In this document: positions 10,470 through 21,502 of the stretch, one piece after another | How the letters are laid out: each line of letters starts with the position of its first letter | Position numbering within the stretch: position 1 is the stretch's first letter | Assembly: GCA_963422465.1 (NCBI GenBank) | Contig: OY730174.1 | Location: forward strand, 3,622,914 to 3,686,913 | Length of the DNA stretch: 64,000 bases | Direction of reading: 5' to 3' | DNA from: Lichina pygmaea | Lineage: Eukaryota > Ascomycota > Lichinomycetes > Lichinales > Lichinaceae | Notes under the pieces: generated by a model | What the model was told of the DNA's origin: nothing | Seen by the model: only the letters and a program-made list of their open reading frames with translations | Database searches by the model: none | Position numbers and translations under genes: made by a program

Positions 10470-13400
10470 ATGAAGAATACAAAGTTCACACTTCTTCAAT
10501 ACAATGTGCAGAAAAGCCAATCAGTCCAAGAGCTACTTCTAGCAACCCCAACTCTTCAAGAAGTAGATATTATTGCACTTCAAGAACCCTGGAAGAATCC
10601 TCACCTTCAAACCAGCACCTCAACTGTTTTTTCTTCTTTTCTTCCTTTATATTCTCCAGAGATTGGCAGAACTCTTTTTCTTATTAACAAAAACCTGAAA
10701 CTGTCATCTCTCCACCCTACTTTCTGGAGTAAAGACTTTGTTTCTCTTGAAATTCATCTGGAAAACACCTCTACTTCTCTGTGGGTGTATAATCTATACT
10801 TCACTCCCTCAAGTCAAGAGAACTACCTACAAGCATCAGAAGCTCTTCTCTGTCTACTCCAAAATGCTTTACAAGCAAAAGGGCAGCATATTCTTCTTAC
10901 AGACTCAAATCTTCACCACCCTGACTGGTCAAAGAAAAGAAGACTATATTCTGACACTGCACACAAGTTCCAAACTCTAATGAAAAACTCAAATCTGGAG
11001 TTAGCTATTGCACCTTTTACACTCACAAGAGCTAGATCTCTTTCCCACAAACCCTGTTCACCTATTGATCTTTCCTTTATATCTTCTTCTCTTTCTAACT
11101 CTAATCTTTTCTAAAATTGCTTTGCAGTTCTTTCATGGGTCTGACCACAGACCTGTGCTAACTAGCCTGGACCTGGACTCACCAAGAAAAACCTGGAAGC
11201 CAGAAAGGAACTGGAAAACACTGGACACAAATCTGGCAAAACAAGAGTGTAATAATTTGCAGCTGCCCTTCCACTTTCAAGATAAACATGAAGTGGATGA
11301 GTACTTGGAATATCTTAACCACTTTCTCCAAGAAATAGCAGACAGATGCACAGAACTCCAGAAGCAATCTAGCCACTCAGTCCCCTGGTGGAACCAAGAG
11401 ATCCAAACTAAAGTTAAGCAGGAAAGAAGAATAAGACAAGTGCTCAGAGGATAGGCAAGCCAAGAAGAGCTAGAAGAAGCAACTAAGCTCAAGAAGAAAG
11501 CTGTCAGAGAAGGCAAACAGAACACCTTCAGAAAACAAGTTCATGAGCTAGCCAGTTCCTCAAAATTCTGGAAGCTTGCAAAGTGGGGAAAATCAAAAGC
11601 TAACAAGACCCCTGATCTTCCTCTGGTCCCTGATCTGGAGACTCAAGAAGGACTAGCCAAAAGCTTTGAGGAGAAGACAAAATCTTTCTCAGCTCAATTC
11701 TTTCCAGAAGCACGTGTTCCAGAACCAAGTACAGAAAGTCGCCAGAGTACCCCAGATATCCAGCTTTCTCAGGAGGTTACCACTGAAGAAGTGGAGCAAA
11801 TTCTGAACAAGAAGAAACCTTTTACAGCAGGAGGAAAAGACAAGCTGCCAAATAGATTTCTGAAAGCTCTGGGTCCCAAGTTCTGCCAAGCTATAGCTGT
11901 TCTCACATCAACATGCTGGAGACTGGAATACTTTCCAGAGAGATTCAAGAATGCCAAAACAGTCTGTCTAAGAAAACCTGGCAAGAGAATCTATAACCAA
12001 GCTAAAGCCTGGCACCCTATAGCTCTGCTAAACACAACTGGCAAGCTGATGGAAGCTATTACAGTAGCCAGACTAAGCAAGGTAGCAGAAGAGGCTAAAC
12101 TCTTGCCAGAAATCCAGATGGGGTTCAGGAAAGGCAGATCAACTGAATCAGCACTTTTCCTTCTAACTTCCCAAGTGGAAAAAGTCTGGAAAGAAGGCAT
12201 GGTTGCATCTCTACTTTCTCTGGACATCTCAGGAGTATATGACAGAGTTCTTCCAGAGATTCTTCAAAAGATTCTGGAGAGAAAAGAAATCCCTCTGGCT
12301 AACTTCTTAGATCTTCTCTTTCTGTACCAGATGTACCACCACTCTAGTTTTTGATGACTCTGAGTCCTCTTCTATTCCTATTCACTGTGGAGTCCCCCAA
12401 GGTTCTCCTTTGTTTTCTATTCTTTTTCTATTCTATATTTCTGAACTTCATAAGACTGTAGATTCTCCTACTACTGGTGTTTCTGCTCTGGGATTTGCAG
12501 ATGATACAAATCTGCTTGCATTTGGACACTCTCTTAAAAGCAACCTTCTGAAGTTGAAGAATACACATCTTAAATATCTATCTTGGGCTGCAAGACATGG
12601 AATGGTCTTCTCTTCTGAGAAATATGAAATACTTCATTTTTCCAGAAGAAGATCAGACAATCTGCAGCTCAAGCTTAGACTTGGGAATGTGATTCTAAAA
12701 CCAAAAGAAGAAGTGCGAGTATTGGGAGTGTACCTGGATGCCAAACTCCACTGGCACAAACACCAGAGAATTATTCTTCAAAAAGCACAAAAAGCACTAT
12801 CTTCTCTTTCTAGAACCTCTTACTCCACCTGGGGCTTTCCAGTTCTCACAGCACGCCTTGTGTACACTGCAATACTCAGATCTGTACTGAGCTATGCAGT
12901 GGGAATTTGGTTCAACCCACTCAGAAAATCCTCTAATATTTCCTCTCTTATCATATTCCAAAACAAATGTCTGAGACTTATTGGGGGTGCTTTCAAAGCC
13001 ACTCCTTCTTTTCTATTAGAGAGTGAGCTTTTTCTTTTACCTCTAGATCTCTATTTTAAATTTCGCACAGCTTGTTTTCTATCTTCTATCCAAACCTCCT
13101 CTCTGAAAGACTTTCTTGACAGTACCTTTTCTACTATTTCTTCCTATACTTCTTCACTGAGGAAACCTTTAAAGAAATCCTCAACTATCTCTCCTAATTG
13201 GAAGTTCACTTGGTTAAGTCAAATAACTACTAACCAGGCTAGTTCAAAGAAAGAACTACAAATACTCTTTACTAAAGAGTGGGAAAACCAATGGGAGGAG
13301 AAGAAAAGAAAAGGCTATGCTGGATAGCAGGTGTTTTGCCAAAAACCTCACTACAACAACCTAAAGCTCTACAAAGAGCTACAGAAAGCTGAGGCAAATC

Positions 13401-13705
13401 TACTACTGCAAACCAGAACTGGGAGAATTGGTCTAGTAAGTTTTCTTTTCAGAGCTGGAGTCCCTGACTTTCCTACCCCCCTATGCATGTGTGGTCAAGC
13501 AGAAGAGACTGTAAAGCATATTACCTCTTCATGCTCTCTCTACTCAAGTCAAAGACAACATACTCTCTTTAACCCCCAAGATTTCACTACTATTATTTCA
13601 AACCCAGAGCTTCTACAGAAGTTTCTGTACTGGTTTATGTCTTTGAAAAGACTAAACCAATTTAATCTGGCTTTCAAACTTCACTATTCACACTCCAACA
13701 TCTAG
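10470..13705 (+). pseudogene. LINE-b ORF2: endonuclease-reverse transcriptase
   Basis: Starts MKNTKFTLLQYNVQKSQ. Endonuclease blocks: QYNV, ALQEPW, LTDSNLHHPDW and SDHRPV. Reverse transcriptase blocks: HPIALLNTTGKL, GFRKGRSTES, SLDISGVYDR, GVPQGSPL and the catalytic GFADDTN near 12495. The C-terminus carries a CMCGQAEETVKHITSSC Cys/His motif (about 13480). No RNase H domain is visible between the reverse transcriptase and that motif. The frame shifts near 11110 and again between 12354 and 12410, with stops at about 11452 and 13325, so this copy cannot make the protein. The family needs it for target-primed reverse transcription. Confidence 0.9.
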
Positions 13706-13871
13706 AAGCTTTTCCTACCAGACACTACAAGATTTCCTTTTGCTACACTTTCTAGTCACCTCCCTGTCTTCAGTTTTTATTCCTTTAAAGGTTTTCTGAA
13801 GAAGTTCACTATTAGCTGGAAGATCTGCATGGCTGTAAAGCTACAAACAGTGTAAGAATCAAATCAAAAAA
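13706..13871 (+). other. LINE-b 3' UTR and tail
   Basis: Ends with AAGATCTGCATGGCTGTAAA, a spacer and GTGTAAGAATCAAATCAAAA. The same terminal ~50 bp occurs in LINE-d (37585-37640), LINE-f (47580-47636) and, inverted, in the SINE (27950-28005). It is probably the recognition site for the LINE reverse transcriptase. Confidence 0.75.
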
Positions 13872-14967
13872 TTGTACAATAACTGTGTTTGCCAGAAAGA
13901 GCTCTACTTCATGTAGCCTATGTCCCAGCACTAGTCTATTCTTAATAAGAAGGTTAGCCTGTTGGGGAGTAGAGAGATCCAGGTGAAGAGAGGTGACCTG
14001 TTTTTTTAAGCTATAGATTTCTCAGACTAATATACTCTCAGAATAGTGATCTGTTTACCAAGAGAAGAGTTGCTAGTCTGGATTTTTTTGTAGGTGTCCT
14101 CCAGATTCTCTGGCTGGATATCTGCTGTTCTGACTTCATGAACCAGAACTGGGAATCTCTTGGGCTGAACTGTTACTTTTATGTTGAAGATAGCTGTAGT
14201 CCAGGAGGAATCCTTTTCCAGAAAAAGCTTGGTTTCCTGGCTCTCTGTGTGAATAAGAATATTCCCTGATAGGAGTTTTCTCACTACTCTAATCTGTTTG
14301 TTATAAGAGCTTGGGAGTCTGTCTTGGAGAGCTTGGAAGAGCTGGACATGGGTTCTGTTGGCTATGTCTGGAGTCTGGTGTCCAGGGTATACCAGAACTT
14401 TTTTGAGAATTCTGGAAGCTAGTGGAATTTGAGTAGAGGAAGTTTTTACAGCTGCCTGTGCATAAGATGGTTTTACCTCTTGTCTATCTAGATGTTTGTT
14501 GAGGTTTTCAAACTTCTGGATAATCTTGTTGGTAATGCCAGAGGGTAGAGGTTAGACAGTGCTAGTCTGCAGCTCTGCAGAGAGTTTTTACTTAAGGTTC
14601 TCCCAGCTTTTTCTGACTAGTTCTGGAACTGTTTGGGTTTTCAGCCAGGAGTTAAGAAGTTCCCAGTCTTTCTGTATAGTACTTTCAGTGGTGGGAGGAC
14701 TGGCTTAAGTGTTAGAGAGACTGGAAGCTGGTGTAGCTAGTGGTGCTCTGGGATTGGTTTCTAAAGAAGTGGGTTTTTTCTTTTTTAGTGTTATGGTAGA
14801 GCTTGCTTGGCACAGGTTAACTGTTTCCAGTCTGTGAAGTAGTGCCAGAGAGAGATAAGTCACCTGGTTTCCCAGCAGTAATAATCTAGTCCTGGGACCA
14901 GACCCCAAGACTAGACTTTCCTAGGCAGCTTATTCCAACTAAGCTCTGGGTAAAGCTAGGAGTATTT
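13872..14967 (-). mobile_element. LINE-c, ORF1/5' UTR part (left of Gypsy-C)
   Basis: Minus-strand LINE copy beginning within ORF1 directly after the LINE-b tail (the ORF1 zinc-knuckle half is absent) and running through ORF1 (KKKKPTS start near 14790) into the 5' UTR. It is interrupted at 14967 by Gypsy-C and resumes at 21173. ORF1 carries several stops; about 85 codons (14027-14284) stay open, with KRFPVLVHEVRT and KQITILR matching LINE-b ORF1. Confidence 0.85.
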
Positions 14968-15462
14968 TGTTAAAGGCCGGGCCGGGTTCACACAGAAGGC
15001 AGTTCAGTCTTGCTGCTTCGCAGGGTGGGTTCTAGACAGGGACTCAGTAGAGGAATAGACAGGTGGGGTAACTCTCCTGTGCTATTGTCTCAGTACAATG
15101 TGTGCATTAGTGTTCAGCCTGGAGAGCTAATCTCTCCGGGCCCTTTGGGGGGTCTTTATACAGATGCCCTGAGGGGGGGGGTCTCCTCGAGGGGTATCAT
15201 CCTTTTGCGTGGACAAGCTCCTCGCTTAGAGACTGCTTGTCCACCAGATAAGCTCCTCACTTAGGGACTGCTTGTCCACTGGACGAGCTCCTCACTTAGG
15301 GACTGCTTGTCCACCAGACAAGCTCCTCACTTAGCTCCTGCTTGTCCACCAGACAAGCTCCTCGCTTAGCTCCTGCTTGTCCACCAGATTGGTCGGATGT
15401 TGTTCTGCATGACTAACATTCCTCCCTTGCTTACCTGGGCTGTTCTGGCCTAGGCCTTAACA
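14968..15462 (-). repeat. Gypsy-C 3' LTR (495 bp, 5 tandem units)
   Basis: TGTTAAAGGC to CCTTAACA. It has five ~35-bp tandem units at about 15210-15385. The CGG-N8-CCG site of the other LTR is present here only in an imperfect form. Confidence 0.93.
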
Positions 15463-15523
15463 CTATCCTCTCCCTCCAAGGGTTCTGTCCCCAGATCCTT
15501 TTTGTTCCTGCTCCTCTTTTGTC

Positions 15524-16096
15524 ATGAACCAAGACCAGACAACTCAAACTTGTTGTCACAGTTTTCTTTCTTGTTGTATTGGCAAAATAGGCAAGGAATC
15601 AAAAATCACATGCAGTGCTTGTTGTCATGACCACACCAAGTGTGTCGTGAGCTCCGCATCATCTTTTTGTCGTTGTTGTGTTGAGAAGGGTTGTTGCTGC
15701 AACCTTCATCTCTCAGAATCAGAATAGAAGAAGATGGAACTTGAGTGTGAGCAGCTCAAGGCTCAGCTGCGAGAGACTGATGACCAATTGTCAAAGTTAC
15801 TTCCCTAGCAGATCTGTCTTCACCAGCAGCTGGGTTGTCTCTCTCAGAAAGAGGCTGATGCCATCTGTCGTGAGCTGTCAGCCATCAAGGATCAAGAGTC
15901 TCTTGATGCTCAGGAGCAGAAGGCTCTCCATGTTATTCGTGAACGGGAGGCCAGTCAGGCTGCTGCTCCTCTGTTCTTTGAGGACATCTTCTCCTCAGAG
16001 ACTTTGGCTCCTCTCAAGCTGTTGTCACTGTCAGACCTGGTCACTGCGGGTTTGCTTGGTGGTAATCCACCAGCTTCTGGTTCATCGCAGGGCTGA
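15524..16096 (+). pseudogene. Gypsy-C antisense Zn2Cys6/coiled-coil gene
   Basis: Starts ATG 62 nt inside the LTR and reads opposite to gag-pol. Translation begins MNQDQTTQTCC and holds CSACCHDHTKC and, eight residues on, a second cysteine group, giving C-x2-C-x6-C-x8-C-x2-C-x6-C, the Zn2Cys6 spacing. A Leu/Glu/Gln-rich helix follows (QLKAQLRETDDQLSKL). The 3' end overlaps the chromodomain end. The copy has a few breaks; 62234-62804 is better preserved. Confidence 0.7.
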
Positions 16097-19000
16097 AGTT
16101 CTTGGTTGGTTCCCACGAATTCTCCTCTTTGTCAAATCCAAACCACTTCACCAGGTACTTGATTTTCTGTCTGTTTCTTTGGCTATCCAGGATTCTTTCA
16201 ACATTGTACTCTTCTTCATCATCCTTGAAGTTCCATTCTGTTTCAATCTCTGCGTCACTGAGTGCTGGTTCGAGCAGCAAGACATGGAATACTCAGTGTA
16301 TCCTTGCTTTTCGTGGTAGTCTCAGTCGGTAGTTGACCTTCCCAGTGTGCTTCTTGATTTTGAATAGTCTGATTTGTACATAGTCCAGCTTTTTGCTTGG
16401 TCACTTCAAGCGCAGGTTTTTTGTTGATAGGTAGACCTTATCTCCCCTTTCCAGGGTTGGTCCCTTCAACCTTTTGTTGTGCAGTTGGTGGGCGGTAGTG
16501 TTCTGGGTACAGTCAATTGTTGTTTTCATCATCTTGTGCATAGCAGCGAGTTTATCAACATTGACAATATTGCCTCCTGCTGTTGCCTGCCATCAGGAGT
16601 TTCTTCCGTAGTTTGCAAAGAATAGTGTTGTCCCTGTCACACTGTGTTACTGGTTGTTGTACACAAACTGTGCTATTGGTAGCAGTTCCACTCAGTTATC
16701 TTGCTGGTGGTTGATGTAGTGTTGTAGATACTACTCCATTGTCTGGTTTGTCCGCTCAGTTTGTCTGTCAGTCTGTGGGTGGTAGGCTGTTGACATTCTT
16801 GTATCAATGCCAAGTTGCCTTGTCCACGTGTTCCAGAATTTCAAGGTGAAGAGTTTGTCTTGATCTGAGATAATTGTTTTTGGTAGCCCTTGGTGGCTTA
16901 CCAACTCTTTGAGTAGGACACTCGCAAGTTTGTTCGTGGTTCCTGACTCTTTCCATGGGACCAGGTGGGTGTATTTGGTGAGCTTGTCAACAACCACCAA
17001 AATACTATTGTATACCACCTTTGTTACTGGGTCTGTTGACTTTGGCAACTTGACCACAAAATCCATCGTGATAGTTTCCCATGGTACCTCAGGTAGGTCC
17101 ATTTGCTGTGCCTGCCTGTAGGGCTTATGTCTTGATGGTTTGTTCTTCGCACACTGTTTGCAGTTGTGAATGAACTCTGTCACCTTGCACTTCATTCCAT
17201 CAAAGTGGTAGTTCCTTTGGATTTTTTCTAAGGTTTTATCTTACCCGGGGTGTCTGTGCAAAGGTCCATCATGGTGCCTCTGGATCACCTCCTCTTGTGC
17301 TCTTTCTGGCACAATTTCCTTTTTGTTTACCATCTTGTGGCTAAGGGTAAGGAGTGGACTCTTTGTTTCAGTTGTCACCAGTTGGGGTTAGGCATAGACC
17401 AGAGTTTGTCCTTTCGTTGTTAGGATTGGGTGTTCCTCTGTTGTTTTTTCATCCATCAGGTCTGGTCACCTGCTGAGTGCGTCTGCTTGAGTATTTTCAG
17501 TGCTCTTCCAGTAGAGGATTTGGAAGTTGTATAATGCTAACGACTCTGCCTATCGAACTTGTTGTCAGTTTAGCTTCTTTGTTGTTATGAAGTAAGCTAA
17601 GTTCTTGTGGTCTGAGTACACGTCCACCATGTATTTTACCCTCTCCAAGTAAGGCCTCTATTCTTGGAATACGTTGACAATTGCTAACAATTCTTTGTCG
17701 TGAACATCGTACCTCAGTTCTAGGCCAGAGAACTTTCTTGATCAGTACACAACAGGGTGTAAGTGGTTGTCAGCGTCTGGTTGACACAAGCAGGATCCCA
17801 ATGCTTGGTCTGAGGTATCAGTCTCTAAAATGATCCTCTTCTCAGAGTCAAATAATGCCAAAATAGGTGTGGAGATGAATTTCTTCTTCAACTCCTGGAA
17901 GGCCACTTGTTAGCTCTCCCCCCACCTAAAAGATTTGTTCTTTCTGGTTAACTCTGTCAAGACTGCTGCTGTTCTCAAGTAGTCCTTGATGAATTGTCGG
18001 TAGAAGTTTGCAAATCCTAGGAAGGATTGTACTTCTTTGAGGTTTTTGGGTGTTGGCCAGTCTTGTACTACTGCTGTCTTTGTGTTGTCCATTCAGATTC
18101 CTTCTGTTGTTAGGATTGACCCCAAATATTCTACTTCTTTCGTGTGGAAAACACTCTTATCAAGGTGTAACCTTATGCCAGCTTTCTGGAGTATATGTAG
18201 GATCTTCTTGACATGCTGTTTATGCTTCTCCAGGGTTCCATTAGTGTATACCAAGATGTTGTCAATGTAGGCAGTGACAAATATGTCCAGGTATTATCAG
18301 AGGACAGTGTTAATAAGTGATTAGAATGTTGCCGGTGTATTTGTAAGGCTGAATGGCATCATAGTATACTTGTAGTGCCTGTACCTTGTACGAAAGGCTG
18401 TCTTCTATTCTTCACCATCTTTCATCCTAACCAGGTTGAAAGTACCTCGAATATCAAACTTGGTAAACTATTTGGCTCCTTGGATCTGGTCTTGGATTTC
18501 TGATATCAATGGCAGCAGGTAACAGTTTTTCACTGTGATTATATTTAGCCACTGATAATCAACACACAGTCAAAGTTTGCTATCTTTCTTTGGCACAAAC
18601 AATATCAGGTATCCAGCTGGTGATGTTGAAGGTCTTATGAACTCTTTTGCTAGGTTCTTGTCCAGGTAGTCTCTCAGGGCCTCAAGCTCTTTCACTGACA
18701 GAGTGTAGATAGGGCTGTGTGTGGGCTTCTTTCTGTCTTCCAGCAGAATCTTGTGGTCCCACTCCTGATGTTCTGGTAGTGTCGTGATCACTGTTTCTTT
18801 GAACATCTCCTGGTATTCTTTATACTCACTTGGCAACTGTGGTGCCTGAGTCTCACCCACAGTGTCTTGCGTGGTGCAAAGTTGTTGTGTTTGGGGTTTC
18901 ATCCAGGCCACACAGGCCTCCCCACACTGGTGGTGTTTCTTCCACTGTGTTAGTGAGATTTCTTTAATCATCACTCCTGGTTCTGACTTGACCAGTGTCT

Positions 19001-19505
19001 TATCCAGAAAGACTAGTTGCCTTCTTTTCCAGTCAATCCTTGGGTTTTGTTTTTCTAACCACGGAAGTCCTAATATAACTTCATGTGGTATCTGGACCAA
19101 GTCGAATTTCTCTGTTCTGATCGTTGTGCCATGGACACTCAGTCTCAGGCTCTTGGTCTCCTTTGTCACTTGTCCTTCATCTTTGGAGAGTGGTGTTCTG
19201 TCCACTACTGTCAACTGGTAAGAGTCTTTCTTGCCTTGGACTGGAACCTTGTTTCTTCTGGCAAAGCTTTCTGACATGAAGTTGCCAGTCACACTAGAGT
19301 TGATCATGGCCTTAGCCAACCACCCATTGACTCTGATCTTGATGTGAAAGTGCAGGCTGCAGGCTGTCACGTCAAGGTTCAGCTTGACTCCTTCCTCCTG
19401 GGGTGTTGTCTTGCCTGCTCTTCCAACCCCAGTTTTGAAAAGTGCTGCTAGTTTTTTGAGCCACCCAGGCCCTGGGCCTGACACTCTACCATGTGTTGTT
19501 TGCAT
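16041..19505 (-). pseudogene. pol: Gypsy-C pol region
   Basis: Minus-strand pol in order protease (about 19200-19400), reverse transcriptase (about 18300-18700), RNase H (about 17650-17900), integrase (about 16600-17200, with AYHPQTDRQTE and MDFVVKLPKS) and chromodomain (near 16041-16220, KIKYLVKW). The chromodomain places it among chromoviruses, whose integrases are steered to chromatin marks. Broken fossil. Confidence 0.9.
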
Positions 19506-19519
19506 TGTGTGGTGGTGTC

Positions 19520-20776
19520 TTTGACCTGTGTGACACTGAGAGTATCATCAACCTATCATGGCACTTGCATCTCCCCTATTTCTGATAGGGTTGTGTCCTG
19601 TTGTCAAAGGACAGGTTTGTCGGGGACTGGTGGTGGCTGGGCTTTCTCGTCGTCAACCTGTTCCTCCATGTAGCCAGTTGTGTCAAACTCGGAGATCAGG
19701 TCATCCTCCCAGTAGATTCCATCAACCTTCCTTCAGACCTTGTCAAGGTGGTCCAAGGTTTCTTGGAGCATGGTCTTGAGTTTTTCAGTGTATTGTCAGA
19801 GGTCATCCTCCTCTCTGAGGAGTGCTGCCTCAGGGTGATTGTAGGGCAGTGTGTCTTGGGGAGCTCTCTGGGGCTCCTCCATCTCTCTGCCTTTCCAGGC
19901 GCTTGTGGCATTCAACTGCTTCCCTCTGCCCTTATTGTTCTTCTTCTTACTCCTGCAGTTCACTGCAAGGTGGCCCACTTTCTAACAGTTGTAACACTTC
20001 CATGTCTCCTTCTTTTGTGGTTCTGCCACATCAATTTCCATAGGTACCAAGCTGTAGTTATTTTTGGTAGGTGTTGGGTTTTTCTTCACCCATGGTTTTG
20101 TCTGCTTGCCTCACTTCTCAAGCTCTCTCTTGAACTGTCAGTCATTGATGTGAGCTGCAGTCTTGATCATTTCGTAGAGCTTGGTTGGTCAGTCTCCTCA
20201 CATGATATCATCCTTGACTTGTTCCTTGAGGCCTTGGTAGAACAGCACTGTTAGTGCACTGTCCCCCCACTGAGTCCTCACCACTAGTTGTTGGAACTTC
20301 GCCGTGAATTCTGATGCTGATCCTGTTTGCCGCAGTACTTGGAGCTTTTGTTCCATGTCTCTTTCCTTGTCAAGGATCCCAAACATCTTCCTCATGGCTG
20401 TCTTAAAGTTCTTCAGGCTTCCCATAACCTGTCAGGTATTGTCTTCTTGCTTCTTGGGGTCTGCCTGATTATCTAGGTAATCCCTTAAGTAGATGTTGAA
20501 CCAAGCGAAGGCTGGTCCTTCCAGGTAGAAGGCTGTGAATAGCACCTTCTCCTGGTCTGTCAGGAACTGGGCTGTGTTGAACCTATAGTAAAGCTCCAGT
20601 TGTGAGAAGAACAACTCCAGTTCTTCTCTGGATCTATCATACCTCTTCAGGGCACCTACCTTCAAGGGCTTTGGGGGTAGATTAACAATAGGTGCCGCCT
20701 GGACAGCCTGGGCCTGAGCCGCCTGAGCAGCTTGGGCTTGAGCTGACTGAGAAGGGGTAGGGCTTTGTGGATCCAC
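19520..20776 (-). pseudogene. gag: Gypsy-C gag region
   Basis: Starts near 20776 (DPQSPTPSQSAQ, an Ala/Gln-rich N-terminus) with a typical Ty3 Gag core (ELELFFSQLELYYRF, AFAWFNIYLRDYL, EFTAKFQQLVVRTQW) and a zinc knuckle remnant (KVGHLAVNC) near 19960. Broken. Confidence 0.85.
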
Positions 20777-20805
20777 TATCGTATCAAGTCAGTGTTCTGT
20801 ATGTT

Positions 20806-20815
20806 CAAGACTGAA
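20806..20815 (-). other. Gypsy-C candidate self-priming primer-binding site
   Basis: Plus-strand CAAGACTGAA lies 2 nt inside the 5' LTR, and its complement TTCAGTCTTG occurs in the same LTR at 20853-20862. Tf1/sushi-type elements prime reverse transcription with the 5' end of their own RNA folded on such a site. Pairing length is 10 nt. Confidence 0.55.
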
Positions 20816-20817
20816 AC

Positions 20818-21172
20818 TGTTAAAGGCTGGGCCGGGTTCACACAGAAGGTAGTTCAGTCTTGCTGCTTTGCAGGGTGGGTTCTAGACAGAGACTCAGTAG
20901 AGGAATAGACAGGTGGGGTAACTCTCCTGTGCTATTGTCTCAGTACGATGTGTGCATTGGTGTTCAGCCTGGAGAGCTAATCTCTCCGGGCTCTTTGGGG
21001 GGTTTTTATAAAGATGCCCCAAGGGGGGGGGTCTCCTCAAGGGGTATCATCCTTTTGCGTGGACAAGCTCCTCGCTTAGCTCCTGCTTGTCCACCGGATC
21101 GGTCGGATGTTGTTCCGCATAACTAACATTCCTCCCTCACTTACCTGGGCTGTTCTGGCCTAGGCCTTAACA
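20818..21172 (-). repeat. Gypsy-C 5' LTR (355 bp, 1 tandem unit)
   Basis: TGTTAAAGGC to CCTTAACA. It has only one 35-bp unit (about 21058-21095), against five in the partner LTR. It contains a sense TATAAA near 21005 and a perfect CGG-N8-CCG at 21104-21117. Confidence 0.93.
21104..21117. promoter_or_regulatory. CGG-N8-CCG inverted triplet in Gypsy-C 5' LTR
   Basis: CGGATGTTGTTCCG, the same site as 4967-4980 in inverted reading. It is imperfect in the other two C LTRs by a single transition. A possible target for the element's own Zn2Cys6 product; inference. Confidence 0.45.
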
Positions 21173-21502
21173 TATTTGTCTAGACTAGAGACCAGACCCC
21201 CTATCTAGACTTTCCTTGAGTCAAGGACTCTGCTAGCTCCAGAGTCAGTCAGACTAACTATTCTTCTTATCCTGAGACTCTCTCTCTGGTTGTGGCTGGA
21301 TTGCTGGTTGTTGAAGAAACAGATCATAGATTCCAAGATCACAACTTTTGACAATCAGGTGTGATTCTCAAAGGTGATGGGTTTTCACCTTAAAGTTTGG
21401 GTGGGTCAGGACAGGATGTCAGCTGTTTTCCAGAACATATGACAAATTGCTGTCTTTACCAAAAGTGATAGTCCTTGAACAGTGTGGTTCTGGGAAGAGT
21501 TG
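21173..21502 (-). mobile_element. LINE-c, 5' end (right of Gypsy-C)
   Basis: Continuation of the LINE-c 5' UTR. It aligns with 45705-46038 and, inverted, with 8443-8760. Its last five bases (AGTTG, the LINE 5' terminus inverted) are the target duplication of the adjoining Gypsy-A1, so the Gypsy landed exactly at the LINE border. Confidence 0.85.

Larger units (their letters stand above)
8443..13871 (+). mobile_element. LINE-b: full-length Tad1-like LINE
   Basis: 5.4-kb non-LTR retrotransposon: 5' UTR (8443-9072), ORF1 (9073-10428), ORF2 (10470-13705) and 3' UTR ending GTGTAAGAATCAAATCAAAA at about 13871. The 5' start is placed at CAACTT because LINE-c and LINE-e begin with the same bases. 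No clear target duplication could be read. It lies inside LINE-c ORF1, which continues at 13872 on the other strand. ORF1 is open; ORF2 is interrupted four times. Confidence 0.9.
14968..21172 (-). mobile_element. Gypsy-C, full-length copy
   Basis: 6.2-kb chromovirus on the minus strand, bounded by LTRs 14968-15462 and 20818-21172 and a 5-bp target duplication TATTT (14963-14967 and 21173-21177). Order in element sense: 5' LTR, primer site, gag, protease, reverse transcriptase, RNase H, integrase, chromodomain, an antisense extra gene, 3' LTR. It sits in the LINE-c 5' UTR. It is heavily broken (well over a dozen breaks). The two LTRs differ by 140 bp, all in tandem-unit number. Confidence 0.95.
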
